Positions 1-9,157 of a stretch of 48,969 bases of DNA are shown piece by piece. Position 1 is the first letter of the stretch. Each line of letters begins with the position of its first letter. The position numbers were made by a program, and so were the translations under genes. The notes under the pieces were generated by a model, which saw nothing but the letters and a program-made list of their open reading frames with translations, did not search any database and was not told where the DNA came from. Source of the stretch: Tenacibaculum agarivorans (GTDB lineage Bacteria > Bacteroidota > Bacteroidia > Flavobacteriales > Flavobacteriaceae); contig NZ_MSMP01000036.1 in assembly GCF_001936575.1 (NCBI RefSeq), forward strand, positions 1 to 48,969. Reading direction: 5' to 3'.

Positions 1-900
1 GATTACTTTTGTAGTGCAACCCAATGTGGAATATAGTATTGACGGAGTTACATTTCAGTCTAGTGAAGTATTTACTAATCTTCCACCAAATACCTATGAT
101 TTAACAGTTAGAAGTACTACAGATATTAGTTGTACCGCTACAGGTTCGGTTCCAGTAACGATAAATGCAGTTCCAACCTCACCAAGTTTACCAATACTAG
201 CAAGTGTTTTACAACCTACATGTTCAATACCGAGTGGAACGATTACTTTTGTAGTGCAACCCAATGTAGAGTACAGTGTTGATGGGGTAACATTTCAATC
301 GAGTGAAGTATTTACCAATCTTTCCCCGAATACGTATGATTTAACGGTTAGAAGTACTACAGATATTAGTTGTACCGCTACAGGTTCGGTTTCAGTCACT
401 ATAAATTCAGTACCAACTTCACCAAATGTGCCAGTTTTGGCTAGTGTTTTACAACCTACGTGCTCGGTACCGAGTGGAACGATTACTTTTATAGCGCAAC
501 CCAATGTGGAGTATAGTATTGACGGAGTAACATTTCAATCGAGTGAAGTATTTACTAATCTTTCCCCAAATACGTATGATTTAACGGTGAGGAGTACTAC
601 TGATATTAGTTGTACAGCTACAAGTTCGGTTTCAGTCACTATAAATTCAGTACCAACTTCACCAAGTGTACCAGTATTGGCTAGTGTTTTACAACCTACG
701 TGCTCGGTACCGAGTGGAACGATTACTTTTATAGCGCAACCCAATGTTGAGTATAGTATTGATGGAGTAACATTTCAATCGAGTGAAGTATTTTCGAATC
801 TTTCCCCGAATACGTATAATTTAACAGTTAGAAGTACTACAGATATTGGTTGTACAGCTATAAGTTCGGTTTCAGTCACGATAAATGCAGTGCCTACGAT
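1..900 (+). repeat. Tandem 240-bp coding repeats
   Basis: Units begin at about 1, 241, 481 and 721, each opening with GATTACTTTT and then a GCAACCCAATGT stretch. The period is 240 bp (80 codons), so the frame is kept. The middle copies are close to identical at DNA level, and the fourth diverges towards its end. The array continues off the left edge, so the total copy number is unknown. Confidence 0.95.
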
Positions 901-1927
901 ACCAATTATAACAGCTGCAGTAACAATTGAAACAAGTTGTATTGTTAGTAGAGGAGAAATAACAGTAAGTCAACCATTAGGTTCTAATTTTGAGTATAGT
1001 ATTGATGGAATAACTTTTCAAAGTTCTAATGTGTTTTCAATTTTACTACCAGATACTTATACCGTAACTGTTAGAAATATTACGGATTCAACATGTAGTA
1101 ATACTACTTCTTTAATAATAAATCCAAGTCCAATAGTAAATTTGATGATTACTTGTCCACCTCCAATTACAATAGAATGTGGAGATTCTATAGATATAGC
1201 TGACACTGGAATACCAACCGTTAATGATAGTTGTGGAGATGTTGTTTTTACTTTTACAGACAGTAATTTGGTTAATGGATGTAATGCTAATACAGGAGTT
1301 TTTATTAGAACTTTTACAGGTATTGATGAACAAGGGAATAGTACAACTTGTACACAAGAAATAACAATAGAAGATACAACACCACCAATATTTGATGATA
1401 CAATTTCTCAGAGTTTATCTGTTTCTTGTGAAGCTATTCCAGAAGTTGTAGAACCTATTGTAACTGATAGTTGTGGAGGCAATATAATTATAGCATTTAA
1501 TGAAAATGAAATTAGAGGAGAATGTAATAGTCAATATGTAATAGAGCGTATTTGGATAGCAACTGATCAGTGTGGTAATGAAAGCTCTTTCACACAACTA
1601 ATTAACGTGTTCTGTGCCATAAATGTATATAATGGTGTTTCATTTAATGATGATGGGGTTAATGACTTTTTTCTACTCGAAGGAATAGAGTGTTATATTA
1701 ATAACAGTGTGAAAATTTTTAATAGATGGGGAGTATTGGTTTTTGAAACAGAAAATTATGATAATAAAGAAAATGTTTTTAGAGGGGTTTCAGAAGGTAG
1801 GTTAACAATTGCTCAGAATGAAAAATTACCTACAGGAACCTATTTTTATGTTATTAATTATGAATATTCCGATAATGGAAGTTTAGAACAGTTAACCAAA
1901 TCAGGGTACCTTTATTTAAGTGATTAA
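2..1927 (+). CDS. Partial repeat-rich surface protein with gliding-motility-type C-terminal domain
   Basis: The reading frame is already open at the left edge, so the 5' end lies outside the window. The visible part begins with about four copies of an 80-residue repeat (motifs PNVEYSIDGVTFQSS, NTYDLTVRSTTD and SCTA, each about 240 bp) and a degenerate fifth copy. Two Cys-containing HYR-like modules follow (TIECGD, TDSCGG, DQCGNES). The last 90 residues, from FNDDGVNDFF through KIFNRWG to the YLYLSD end, match the gliding-motility-associated (type B, CHU_C-like) C-terminal domain used for T9SS export in Bacteroidota. The protein is probably a large secreted adhesin or matrix protein. Apart from bordering the locus, nothing links it to carrageenan. 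The cargo function is unknown. Confidence 0.85.
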   Translation: MTFVVQPNVEYSIDGVTFQSSEVFTNLPPNTYDLTVRSTTDISCTATGSVPVTINAVPTSPSLPILASVLQPTCSIPSGTITFVVQPNVEYSVDGVTFQSSEVFTNLSPNTYDLTVRSTTDISCTATGSVSVTINSVPTSPNVPVLASVLQPTCSVPSGTITFIAQPNVEYSIDGVTFQSSEVFTNLSPNTYDLTVRSTTDISCTATSSVSVTINSVPTSPSVPVLASVLQPTCSVPSGTITFIAQPNVEYSIDGVTFQSSEVFSNLSPNTYNLTVRSTTDIGCTAISSVSVTINAVPTIPIITAAVTIETSCIVSRGEITVSQPLGSNFEYSIDGITFQSSNVFSILLPDTYTVTVRNITDSTCSNTTSLIINPSPIVNLMITCPPPITIECGDSIDIADTGIPTVNDSCGDVVFTFTDSNLVNGCNANTGVFIRTFTGIDEQGNSTTCTQEITIEDTTPPIFDDTISQSLSVSCEAIPEVVEPIVTDSCGGNIIIAFNENEIRGECNSQYVIERIWIATDQCGNESSFTQLINVFCAINVYNGVSFNDDGVNDFFLLEGIECYINNSVKIFNRWGVLVFETENYDNKENVFRGVSEGRLTIAQNEKLPTGTYFYVINYEYSDNGSLEQLTKSGYLYLSD

Positions 1928-1993
1928 AAGTAGTTTTAGATAAGTAGAATTGATTATTGTAACAGATTTTAATAAAAATAGAAAGTGTAATTC

Positions 1994-2001
1994 TATTTTT
2001 G
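1994..2001 (+). promoter_or_regulatory. Possible Bacteroidota -7 element (TATTTTTG)
   Basis: TATTTTTG fits TANNTTTG and lies 25 bases before the GTG start at 2026. I see no clear TTTG -33 box at the usual distance, so support is weak. Confidence 0.35.
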
Positions 2002-2025
2002 TAGCTATCTAAATGAATCTTTAAA

Positions 2026-3924
2026 GTGAAAATCCCTCATTTAACAATTGCTATATGCTTTTTGTTATGCAATACTCTAGTGGTATCAACTCAAAACAAT
2101 AAAAAGCTTGACAGTTTACAAAAACTTGTACAAAATTATAAAACATCAGATTCCACATTAATTGTGGCATACAATGAAATAGGAATTCAATATGCTGGTT
2201 CTAATTATGAATTAAGTAAGAATTATATGAAGAAAGCATTAGCTATTGCTAAAAAAAGTAACAATCAACGTGGTATGGCTGGTGCTCAAAATTGTCTAGG
2301 AATAGCTCATTATTATCAAAAAGAGTACGATTCTGCATTAGTTTGTTTTAATAAAGCGTTAACCATTAATAAAAAAGAAAATCATTTATGGGGACAAGCA
2401 TCGGCATTATTTCAAATAGGAGTAATTCATAAGTATCAATCTAATTACCTTAAAGCTATATTTAACTTTCAGGAAGCAAAATCAATTTTTGAACTAAAGA
2501 ATGATTCCATTTCAATAGCAAAATCATTAGAGAACATAGGAGCTTCTTATGGTTTAATGGGGTATCAAAAGGCAATGTCTTTTTATTTGGAGGCAAATAA
2601 AATATATGAGAAAAAGCAAAATGATATGGGAATAGGCCGAATATATCATTATATAGGTAAGATGTACCTAAAACAAGGAGAGTATAAGAAAGCATTAGAG
2701 TATATAAATAAATCATTAATAGGATTAAGTAAAGCAAATAATAAAAAACAGATAACAACTGTTTACTTGGGTTTAGGGCGATGTTATTTGGGATTGAAAG
2801 AATATGAAAAAACATTGTTTTATTATAGAAAGGCATTAGATACTAGGGTTTTAATGAACAATAAAAAGAATATTGCAGTTACTCAAATGAGAATGGGTGA
2901 GGTCTATTATCACTTAAAAGAGTATGATAAATCCATTCAATTTTTAAAAAAAGCATTAAAGAATCAGATGTTAAATGGAGATCATCTGGATAGAATTATG
3001 GCAAATAATTTTATTGCAAAATCTTATTTAACAGTTGGTAAACTATCTTTAGCAAATCAGCATGTGAAAAAAGCGATTACTTTATCAGAAAAACTTAAAG
3101 ATTTAGATAAGCAAAAAGTGTCATATAATATATTCATTGATGTTCTAAAGGAAGAAGGAAAAATTAATAATGCCCTAAAATATGCTCAAAAAGTAAATGT
3201 TTTAAATGATTCTATTTATAAAATAGCAGAACTTAAAAAAGTTAAAGAACTACAAATAATTTATGAAATTGAGAAAAAAGAAGAACAGATTAATAAACAA
3301 AAAAATGAAATTAAATTCTTTAAAAAAGAAAGAAAAATTCGAGAATTAAGAGTTAATATTTTAGTGATAACTATTGTTCTGTTTTCTATTTTTTTGGTGC
3401 TTGGTTTTTACAGTAATAAACAAAAAATATTGAAGTCCAAGTTAAAAATAAAGAATTCAATTTTAGAACAAGAAAAACTGAATTCGGAAATAGCTTTTAA
3501 AAGAAGAGAATTAGTTACACATACGTTGCAGATTACCAAAAAGAACATGGTTCTAGAAAAGTTAAAAAAACATATTGAAAGTACATTAAAATCTGATAAA
3601 AGTAGTATTGAATATGATTGTAAAATGTTATTACAGATCATTAGAAATGAACTTATTCATGATAAAGAACAATGGAGGAATTTTAAAAATTATTTTGAAA
3701 AAGTACACCCCAATTTTTATGTAGTTATAAAAGAAAAGTATTCCAAAATAACCCCGGGAGAATTAAGGTTAATGGCATTAATAAAAATGAATTTATCATA
3801 CAAGGAGATAGGTGGGGTTTTGAATATTACTTATGAAGGAGTAAAAAAGGCTACATATCGTCTTAGAAAGAAGATGGAATTAACTCCAGAAATATCATTG
3901 CAAGATGTTATTAATAAGTTATAG
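2026..3924 (+). CDS. TPR-repeat membrane protein with C-terminal LuxR-like HTH
   Basis: The 632-residue protein has a signal peptide (start MKIPHLTIAICF), then many tetratricopeptide repeats over about residues 50-400. A single membrane segment lies at about 443-463, followed by a basic coiled coil and a C-terminal helix-turn-helix region of GerE/LuxR type (ITPGELRLMALIKMNLS, then KEIGGVLNI and YRLRKKM). This architecture is common in Flavobacteriia and is usually read as a sensor with TPRs in the periplasm and a DNA-binding domain inside; ligands are generally unknown. The start is GTG; an ATG at 2013 hits a stop after three codons. It converges on the carrageenase gene and may regulate either neighbour. 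The regulatory target is inference. Confidence 0.85.
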   Translation: MKIPHLTIAICFLLCNTLVVSTQNNKKLDSLQKLVQNYKTSDSTLIVAYNEIGIQYAGSNYELSKNYMKKALAIAKKSNNQRGMAGAQNCLGIAHYYQKEYDSALVCFNKALTINKKENHLWGQASALFQIGVIHKYQSNYLKAIFNFQEAKSIFELKNDSISIAKSLENIGASYGLMGYQKAMSFYLEANKIYEKKQNDMGIGRIYHYIGKMYLKQGEYKKALEYINKSLIGLSKANNKKQITTVYLGLGRCYLGLKEYEKTLFYYRKALDTRVLMNNKKNIAVTQMRMGEVYYHLKEYDKSIQFLKKALKNQMLNGDHLDRIMANNFIAKSYLTVGKLSLANQHVKKAITLSEKLKDLDKQKVSYNIFIDVLKEEGKINNALKYAQKVNVLNDSIYKIAELKKVKELQIIYEIEKKEEQINKQKNEIKFFKKERKIRELRVNILVITIVLFSIFLVLGFYSNKQKILKSKLKIKNSILEQEKLNSEIAFKRRELVTHTLQITKKNMVLEKLKKHIESTLKSDKSSIEYDCKMLLQIIRNELIHDKEQWRNFKNYFEKVHPNFYVVIKEKYSKITPGELRLMALIKMNLSYKEIGGVLNITYEGVKKATYRLRKKMELTPEISLQDVINKL

Positions 3925-3940
3925 TTTTTTTTAAAAAAAA

Positions 3941-3964
3941 GTCTGATCAAAAAGATGATCAGAC
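3941..3964 (-). terminator. Hairpin terminator between convergent genes
   Basis: A perfect 9-bp stem (GTCTGATCA / TGATCAGAC) has a 6-base loop. On the minus strand it is followed by a run of eight T, so it best serves the GH16 gene ending at 4006. It may also stop readthrough from the plus-strand regulator. Confidence 0.75.
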
Positions 3965-4005
3965 CTCAATATTTAATAACCTAATTAATTTATACGATAA
4001 TGTTA

Positions 4006-5907
4006 TTACTTAATAATCAGTTTTTTTGTAGTGGTTACATTATCTTTCTGAACTCTTATTAAGTATAATCCTTTAGAGAAATTATGAGTATCAAAAGATG
4101 TAATTTCTCCTTTAGCTACTTTAGATAAAACTATTTTTCCGGCCGTATTGGTAATATATATTAAAGCATTTTGCTCAGATGTTATATTAACAACTTGTAC
4201 AGAAGGGTTTGGGAAAACCTTAATTTTTTCATTAGCTTTAGTTAAACTTCTTTGCGAAGTATCACATGTACCAATTTTCTTCCATTGTTTTGTAGAGCAA
4301 GTTGCATTACCTCCGGGTTTACATTTACCAACACTATTATTCTGTAGTTCATATATAGTATTGTTGAGTTTTACCTTATCACCTTTGGTATAAGAATTCG
4401 CTTTTCTCCAAGTAGGGATAGTATTACAATTCATTCCATCGTTAGAAGAATCATCATCCGAATCATCTGGATTATCTGGAGCAAGTCCTGCAGATCTAGG
4501 AGGAACAGGTATGATAGCGTTTTTATTTTGTCCAGGATTTTTAGAAACCGTAACTTCTATATCATCAAAGAAATTTCCTTCATTCGTAATTACTCTAAAT
4601 ATAGCAGTACCTTCTTTTAAAGCTGTTACAATTCCTGTTTTAGAATCAACTCTAGCGACATCCATACCAGATACACTATAAAAACTAAACTTTTTGTTAC
4701 TTGCTTTATTAGGAGCGATTACTGGAGTTAAAATAGTATTTCCTCCAACTCTTACTGGTACTTCAGATTTTCTTAAAGTAACACCAGTTACAGGTATCGA
4801 TTGTGTAGATTCATTTAAAGGTTCGAATACTTTTACATATAATACTTGCATTGATTGAGGAAAGAAATTTTCTGCTTGGGTAAGTACAGTTGGGTTCGGC
4901 ATAACAAACCTATTACTACAAAATTGATTGTATGGAGCACGTATTCCTAAAGATAAGGTAATACGCATCGGATTGGTTAAATCGGCTTCCCTTTGCCATA
5001 AAACATTAGGCTTTCTTCCTATTTCTTTACCATTAACATACCAAATAATTTCGTCAGGGGTAACTCTACATCCAAAGATGTTTATGTCTCTTGGTTCAAA
5101 CTCGTCTGTCTCGTTTCTGGCAGCCGCTGTATTTTGTTTCGGACGCCACCATCTTCTACCAGCTGTACTATTAATAGGACCTACAGTTAAAGCGCCATTA
5201 TCTACGGCAGGAACGAAAGCACCTACAGGAGGATTTAAAGAATTATCAAAACGTTGTCTGGAAGAAGCTGTTGTTATAGCATGTAAATTATGATCCATTA
5301 CTTTACGTTTAGCTTGGCTAGTTCCTTCTTGTGTAAGTTCTACAACGTCAATTTCTTGGTAACGAACTTGACCAACAGTAGTATTAGATCTGATTTGATT
5401 ATATAACCAAAAAGCAGGAGATACACCAGGAAAACCATCACTCCCCTTTATAGCTGCTTCATAATAACCATATACAAAACCAGGAGAAGTACTTCGCAGC
5501 ATTCCAGAGGAAAATCTCACAGGAACCATTTTTGTTGAAGGACTTCCATTGATACAACCATCTGGAACCCTATTTTCAGGAAAACCAGTTTCACTATAAC
5601 GAGCTGTAATAAATAAAGAACCATTTTTTTGTTCTATATTTTGTTTATTTCTCCAAACCCAGCTCTGAACATTTTCAGGTTCTTTAGCCCAAATCCTAGT
5701 ATTATATTTAAAATCAGGATCTGGAAAATTATCATTTTTAAAAAGATCAGATCGATCCCAACGTATTTTCCAATTAATAGTTGGATCATCTGCTTCACCA
5801 AAAGGACGGCTTCTTTCCTCTAGGCTTTTTTCGTCAAAATTTTGAGACGTAGCGCTAAACAATGCGCTTAATATCAAAAGTAAAGTCAAGAAATTATTTT
5901 TCTTCAT
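4006..5907 (-). CDS. cgkA: Secreted GH16 kappa-carrageenase-like enzyme, multidomain
   Basis: This is a 633-residue protein. The signal peptide starts at MKKNNFLTLLLILSALFS, which is preferred over an upstream in-frame ATG at 5952 that would bury it. A GH16 domain spans about 30-375 with catalytic motif EIDVVE (E185, D187, E190) followed by LTQ, the form with the beta-bulge spacing seen in kappa-carrageenases. Next come a Big_2-like Ig domain (about 380-470), an acidic Asp/Ser linker, a CBM5/12-like module (about 500-550; PTWRKANSYTKGD, NTIYEL) and a type A T9SS C-terminal domain (VFPNPS to KKLIIK). The expected reaction is endo-hydrolysis of beta-1,4 bonds in kappa-carrageenan outside the cell. 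Family assignment is strong; kappa specificity is inferred from the motif and from the GH82, sulfatase and anhydrogalactose genes around it. Confidence 0.85.
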   Translation of the reverse strand: MKKNNFLTLLLILSALFSATSQNFDEKSLEERSRPFGEADDPTINWKIRWDRSDLFKNDNFPDPDFKYNTRIWAKEPENVQSWVWRNKQNIEQKNGSLFITARYSETGFPENRVPDGCINGSPSTKMVPVRFSSGMLRSTSPGFVYGYYEAAIKGSDGFPGVSPAFWLYNQIRSNTTVGQVRYQEIDVVELTQEGTSQAKRKVMDHNLHAITTASSRQRFDNSLNPPVGAFVPAVDNGALTVGPINSTAGRRWWRPKQNTAAARNETDEFEPRDINIFGCRVTPDEIIWYVNGKEIGRKPNVLWQREADLTNPMRITLSLGIRAPYNQFCSNRFVMPNPTVLTQAENFFPQSMQVLYVKVFEPLNESTQSIPVTGVTLRKSEVPVRVGGNTILTPVIAPNKASNKKFSFYSVSGMDVARVDSKTGIVTALKEGTAIFRVITNEGNFFDDIEVTVSKNPGQNKNAIIPVPPRSAGLAPDNPDDSDDDSSNDGMNCNTIPTWRKANSYTKGDKVKLNNTIYELQNNSVGKCKPGGNATCSTKQWKKIGTCDTSQRSLTKANEKIKVFPNPSVQVVNITSEQNALIYITNTAGKIVLSKVAKGEITSFDTHNFSKGLYLIRVQKDNVTTTKKLIIK

Positions 5908-6361
5908 TTTTAGAATTTGGTTTTTAGGGAGTTTGAAAATTAGAGAAAACAAGAAGTAACCGTTGTTAACTATAATTAAGTGTTTTTGGGTTTTTTGATT
6001 TAATATAGAGTGATATCTTTTTGTTTTGTAGGTAAATTAGATATTCTCATTCTATTTATTTAATTCTTGTATAAATTAGAGTTGAGGTTATTTTACTTTT
6101 TTAATGTACAATCGATTATCTTGCTACTAATTTTCTTTACATCCATGATTAAATAATTAATATTTTAAAAGTCTAGACAAAATTAAATTGCTAATTAATT
6201 TTTTTGAAAAAAACAGTGTTACAAAGAGAATACAAATGAGGTATACATTGTGTATACAACTTTTAATAATAGATACTTTAGGTATATTAAGAGCAAATTT
6301 TATGGAATGATTTTTTATAAAGTACCTCATATAAAATAAGGTAATTAAGAGTAATGAATAG
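5908..6361. other. 454-bp intergenic region upstream of the GH16 gene
   Basis: This AT-rich stretch should hold the promoter of the kappa-carrageenase-like gene. The one clear structured element is the palindrome at 6241-6257. I found no convincing open reading frame, RNA gene or perfect TANNTTTG promoter on the minus strand. Confidence 0.6.
6241..6257. promoter_or_regulatory. Operator-like 17-bp inverted repeat
   Basis: GTATACA-TTG-TGTATAC is a perfect 7-bp inverted repeat with a 3-base spacer. It lies between the end of the HTH regulator gene and the start of the GH16 gene, about 330 bp upstream of the latter. The symmetry suits a dimeric regulator; no partner can be named. Confidence 0.4.
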
Positions 6362-7246
6362 TTAAACTTTTTTTGGAAAAGATTGATGGTTTTGAAAAGT
6401 ATCGAGATATTCTTTTAAGTTAATTTGATCTTTATAATTTATTTTTTTCTTAATACGCTGTCGAGCTATTTTTATAGCATGTACAGAAACATTCAAGAGT
6501 TCGGCTGAGTCTTTTAAGCTAAAACCTAAGCGAAGTAAAATACAGTTTCTAATATCATTCTTAGTAAGGTTAGGGTGTACGTCTTTTATACTTGTACTGA
6601 AGTAGCTATATTGTGATTCTAGCTTTTGAAATATCAAATTTAAATTTGAAGACGATTTCGTAATTTTTTTTAATCTATTATAAACTTTTTGAAGCTTTGG
6701 ATCAGGTTTTTCATCTTTTAAGTCTTCAACAACTTTTAGTGTTTGAATTAACTCTTCTTGTTGAGTAGATACAGCAATTAGTGTTGCAAGTATTTCTTGC
6801 TCCTTTTGTTTAATATGTTTCTGTAAGTTAATTTGTTCTTTAATTTCCGAACTTTGATTTTTTATAGTACTCTTTTTGAATTTAGAAAACATAAAAATCA
6901 AGCATGTTGTGAGTAAGAGGAAAACTATAATGAACATGATCAATAGATATCTAAACTTTTGTTTAACCTTTAAAAGTTTACTATCTAGATTATACTGTTC
7001 TTCAAAAATATATTCGTTGTTCTTGTTAGAATTCAAAAATGTAACTAAGCCCAACGTATTGTTAATAGTAGTATATTTTAATGTACTGTAATCTTTAAAT
7101 ATTTCAGTATTAAAAGCATTTAAGCTTGTTGTATATCTGTTTATATTTCTAGGATTGAAATTTAATTTTTTAAAAGAGTATGCTTTAACATTTAAAAATG
7201 AAATAAGAAGAATAATAATGAATATGTCATTTTTAATATAGTTCAT
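6362..7246 (-). CDS. Membrane-anchored HTH regulator
   Basis: The 294-residue protein has an N-terminal hydrophobic segment (residues 7-22, likely signal peptide), a short periplasmic part without recognisable TPRs, a membrane helix at about 100-120, a coiled coil (130-195) and a C-terminal LuxR/GerE-like helix-turn-helix (HPNLTKNDIRNCILLRLGFS, then KDSAELLNVS and RQRIKKK). The C-terminus resembles that of the proteins at 2026-3924 and 47057-48151, but the sensor part is far shorter. It is divergent from the GH82 gene and upstream of the GH16 gene on the same strand, so it is a good candidate local regulator of both. What it senses cannot be told from sequence. Confidence 0.8.
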   Translation of the reverse strand: MNYIKNDIFIIILLISFLNVKAYSFKKLNFNPRNINRYTTSLNAFNTEIFKDYSTLKYTTINNTLGLVTFLNSNKNNEYIFEEQYNLDSKLLKVKQKFRYLLIMFIIVFLLLTTCLIFMFSKFKKSTIKNQSSEIKEQINLQKHIKQKEQEILATLIAVSTQQEELIQTLKVVEDLKDEKPDPKLQKVYNRLKKITKSSSNLNLIFQKLESQYSYFSTSIKDVHPNLTKNDIRNCILLRLGFSLKDSAELLNVSVHAIKIARQRIKKKINYKDQINLKEYLDTFQNHQSFPKKV

Positions 7247-7587
7247 AAAAAAAGGGGGTTTTTAAAATAATTTTCATACTAAATAACGGAAAAAATAGCT
7301 CAACATTACTTCACGTTTTTTCAAAAACGCCGACACTTAAAAAAAAATAAAAACAAAAAAATATAAATAAGTTTTAAAAAATAATTCAATTTAAATGTTT
7401 GATATATAGTGTTTTGTGTTTTTTATGTGTTAAAAAACAAATGTTAAATTTTTTAAATTTTATAGGTTAAAAAAGTCATAAAAAATGAAGTTTTAGGGTA
7501 AAATAGAGTAATAATAGGATAAGATTGTTTGTCTAAAACGTTTTCGATGAGAGTAGTTTGGCGGACTATAATCATAAACCCTAAATA
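7247..7587. other. 341-bp divergent promoter region (regulator / GH82)
   Basis: This very AT-rich region separates the divergent HTH regulator and GH82 genes. The half near GH82 carries a TTTG box, a palindrome and a TAGTTTG box, listed separately. The rest shows poly-A/T tracts and no coding potential that I can support. Confidence 0.6.
7528..7560 (+). promoter_or_regulatory. Putative GH82 promoter with embedded palindromic operator
   Basis: TTTG (7528-7531) and TAGTTTG (7554-7560) resemble the Bacteroidota -33 and -7 elements; the -7 box has one base fewer than consensus. Between them lies the perfect palindrome AAAACGTTTT (7535-7544), whose central CG is typical of LacI-family operators. 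Transcription from here would give a leader of about 20 bases before the ATG at 7588. The placement suggests repression by a DNA-binding protein; LacI family is an inference. Confidence 0.45.
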
Positions 7588-9141
7588 ATGTTTTTAAACA
7601 GAAATTTTTTGATAGCCGCAACCCTAACGGCTACAAGTTTAATGTCTTGCTCAGACAATGTGGAAAAATTAGAAATTGAGACAGAAAGCAGTAACTCAGC
7701 AATTGAAATTGCTAATCGCATACCTCCAAAATTTGATCAATCAAACTTTTACATTGCTCCAACACAAATTACAAGAGTTCGTTTTACAGGAACTACAACT
7801 GAAGATCTAAATAGATTGATTACCCAACAATCAGATGAAAATGGTTCTGGAGTGATAATTGAAATTCCAAAAGCGACCTATTATTGGAATAAAATAACGT
7901 TAAAATCTAATATTCATTTAGAAATAGCAGGTGGAACTAAGGTAATTTTTGACGGCACTAGAGGAAGTGTGTTTTCTATTGGAGGAAGTAAAAATGGTAA
8001 TCGTTTAAAGAACGTGAGCATCAGTGGAAAAAATAAAAAGCGGTTTACTGTAGATATTTCTTCACCTTCATTAACAAATCAAAACGTCAATGTACTTAGA
8101 GTTGGACGTATAGACAATTTTAGGTTTGCTGATATTAATATAAAAGATAGAAGAAGTTCTGTAAATTCTATTGTATTGGTTCATGTTCCAGGATCACCAG
8201 AAAGAAGACCTGGTCCAGAAGATGGTGTTATAGAAAATATTAGTCAAACTGGAGCACACACAGGTTATGGTTTGGTGCAAACATATAATGCAAAGCATGT
8301 TTTATTTAGAAAACTTTCTTGTGAGGGTGGAATTACTTTAAGAATGGAATCTGATGATAAAGGAATGAAAGATGAATTAAAAGACGGAAGTAAAAAAGGA
8401 GGAATTTCTAATATTTTTGCTTTTGATATTCGAAATAAAAACGGATTATGTGCTGTGATGTTCTCTCCACATTTTGTTGAAAATGGAAAAGTTACTGTAG
8501 AGAAAGTAAGATCTATAGGTTCAGCTTTTGCAGTTAGAGTAGAAAAAGGTTTCTTGGAATTATTTGATAAATCAAGAAGATTTCCAATCAATAACCAAGG
8601 TAGAAAAGATTTCGAAGCATTTGTTAAAGCACAATTTCCAGGAATTGATAATGTGTTATCTGGTAACCCATACAAAAGAAACAATGGTACACAATGGGCA
8701 ACAAGATTATCTCCAGAGGCAAGTATAGCACCTAGAAATGCATATGTATTAGACCAGTTAGGAAACGGACTACAGGCAGGAAGTTACGAAAGTTCTACCG
8801 TAACCGATATTACTGCAATTTACCAAAATGATGGTGGGGCTAAAATAAAACAAGCACACTTAAAGTTTTTACCATGTAATTTATGGGAAAACAGACTTAA
8901 AAACCCAGTAACTAGTTTAGGAATGTTTGATGGTTTTGAATACCATGGACCGTCGGTTTCTTTAAGTTTCGATAACACCAATGGAACTACAGTTGGCGGT
9001 CATTACAACGTGACTTTAGTTGATGAAGATTTTAAAAATTTCCCAGCAAGTTCAATTCAAAATATATACTATAATACTCAAGGTATTTGTGATAACAAGC
9101 CAGGAGATATAACAAAATTCACAGCTAGTTTTATGAATTAA
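7588..9141 (+). CDS. cgiA: GH82 iota-carrageenase, lipoprotein
   Basis: The 517-residue protein has a lipoprotein signal (SLMSC, Cys near residue 21), so it is probably anchored in a membrane rather than freely secreted; there is no T9SS tail. The body is a right-handed beta-helix. The GH82 active-site pattern is present: E254 and D256 in RMESD correspond to the proton donor and base known from Alteromonas iota-carrageenase (E245, D247). Q231 lies exactly 23 residues before E254, the same spacing as the known chloride-binding Gln222. H295 in FSPH may match the conserved His281. The expected reaction is endo-hydrolysis of beta-1,4 bonds in iota-carrageenan. Two uncharacterised beta-helix genes follow in the same direction. 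Family assignment rests on remembered residues, not a search. Confidence 0.85.
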   Translation: MFLNRNFLIAATLTATSLMSCSDNVEKLEIETESSNSAIEIANRIPPKFDQSNFYIAPTQITRVRFTGTTTEDLNRLITQQSDENGSGVIIEIPKATYYWNKITLKSNIHLEIAGGTKVIFDGTRGSVFSIGGSKNGNRLKNVSISGKNKKRFTVDISSPSLTNQNVNVLRVGRIDNFRFADINIKDRRSSVNSIVLVHVPGSPERRPGPEDGVIENISQTGAHTGYGLVQTYNAKHVLFRKLSCEGGITLRMESDDKGMKDELKDGSKKGGISNIFAFDIRNKNGLCAVMFSPHFVENGKVTVEKVRSIGSAFAVRVEKGFLELFDKSRRFPINNQGRKDFEAFVKAQFPGIDNVLSGNPYKRNNGTQWATRLSPEASIAPRNAYVLDQLGNGLQAGSYESSTVTDITAIYQNDGGAKIKQAHLKFLPCNLWENRLKNPVTSLGMFDGFEYHGPSVSLSFDNTNGTTVGGHYNVTLVDEDFKNFPASSIQNIYYNTQGICDNKPGDITKFTASFMN

Positions 9142-9157
9142 AATATAAAGCGAATGA

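Noticed and set aside
295..744. Two near-identical minus-strand ORFs of 69 codons
   Set aside because: They are antisense shadows of the 240-bp coding repeats and repeat only because the sense strand does.
1..900. Repeat array considered as a CRISPR
   Set aside because: The units are 240 bp, contiguous and coding in one frame, with no spacers.
4148..5823. Plus-strand ORFs within the GH16 gene
   Set aside because: They lie wholly inside a well-supported GH16 gene on the other strand and encode no recognisable protein.
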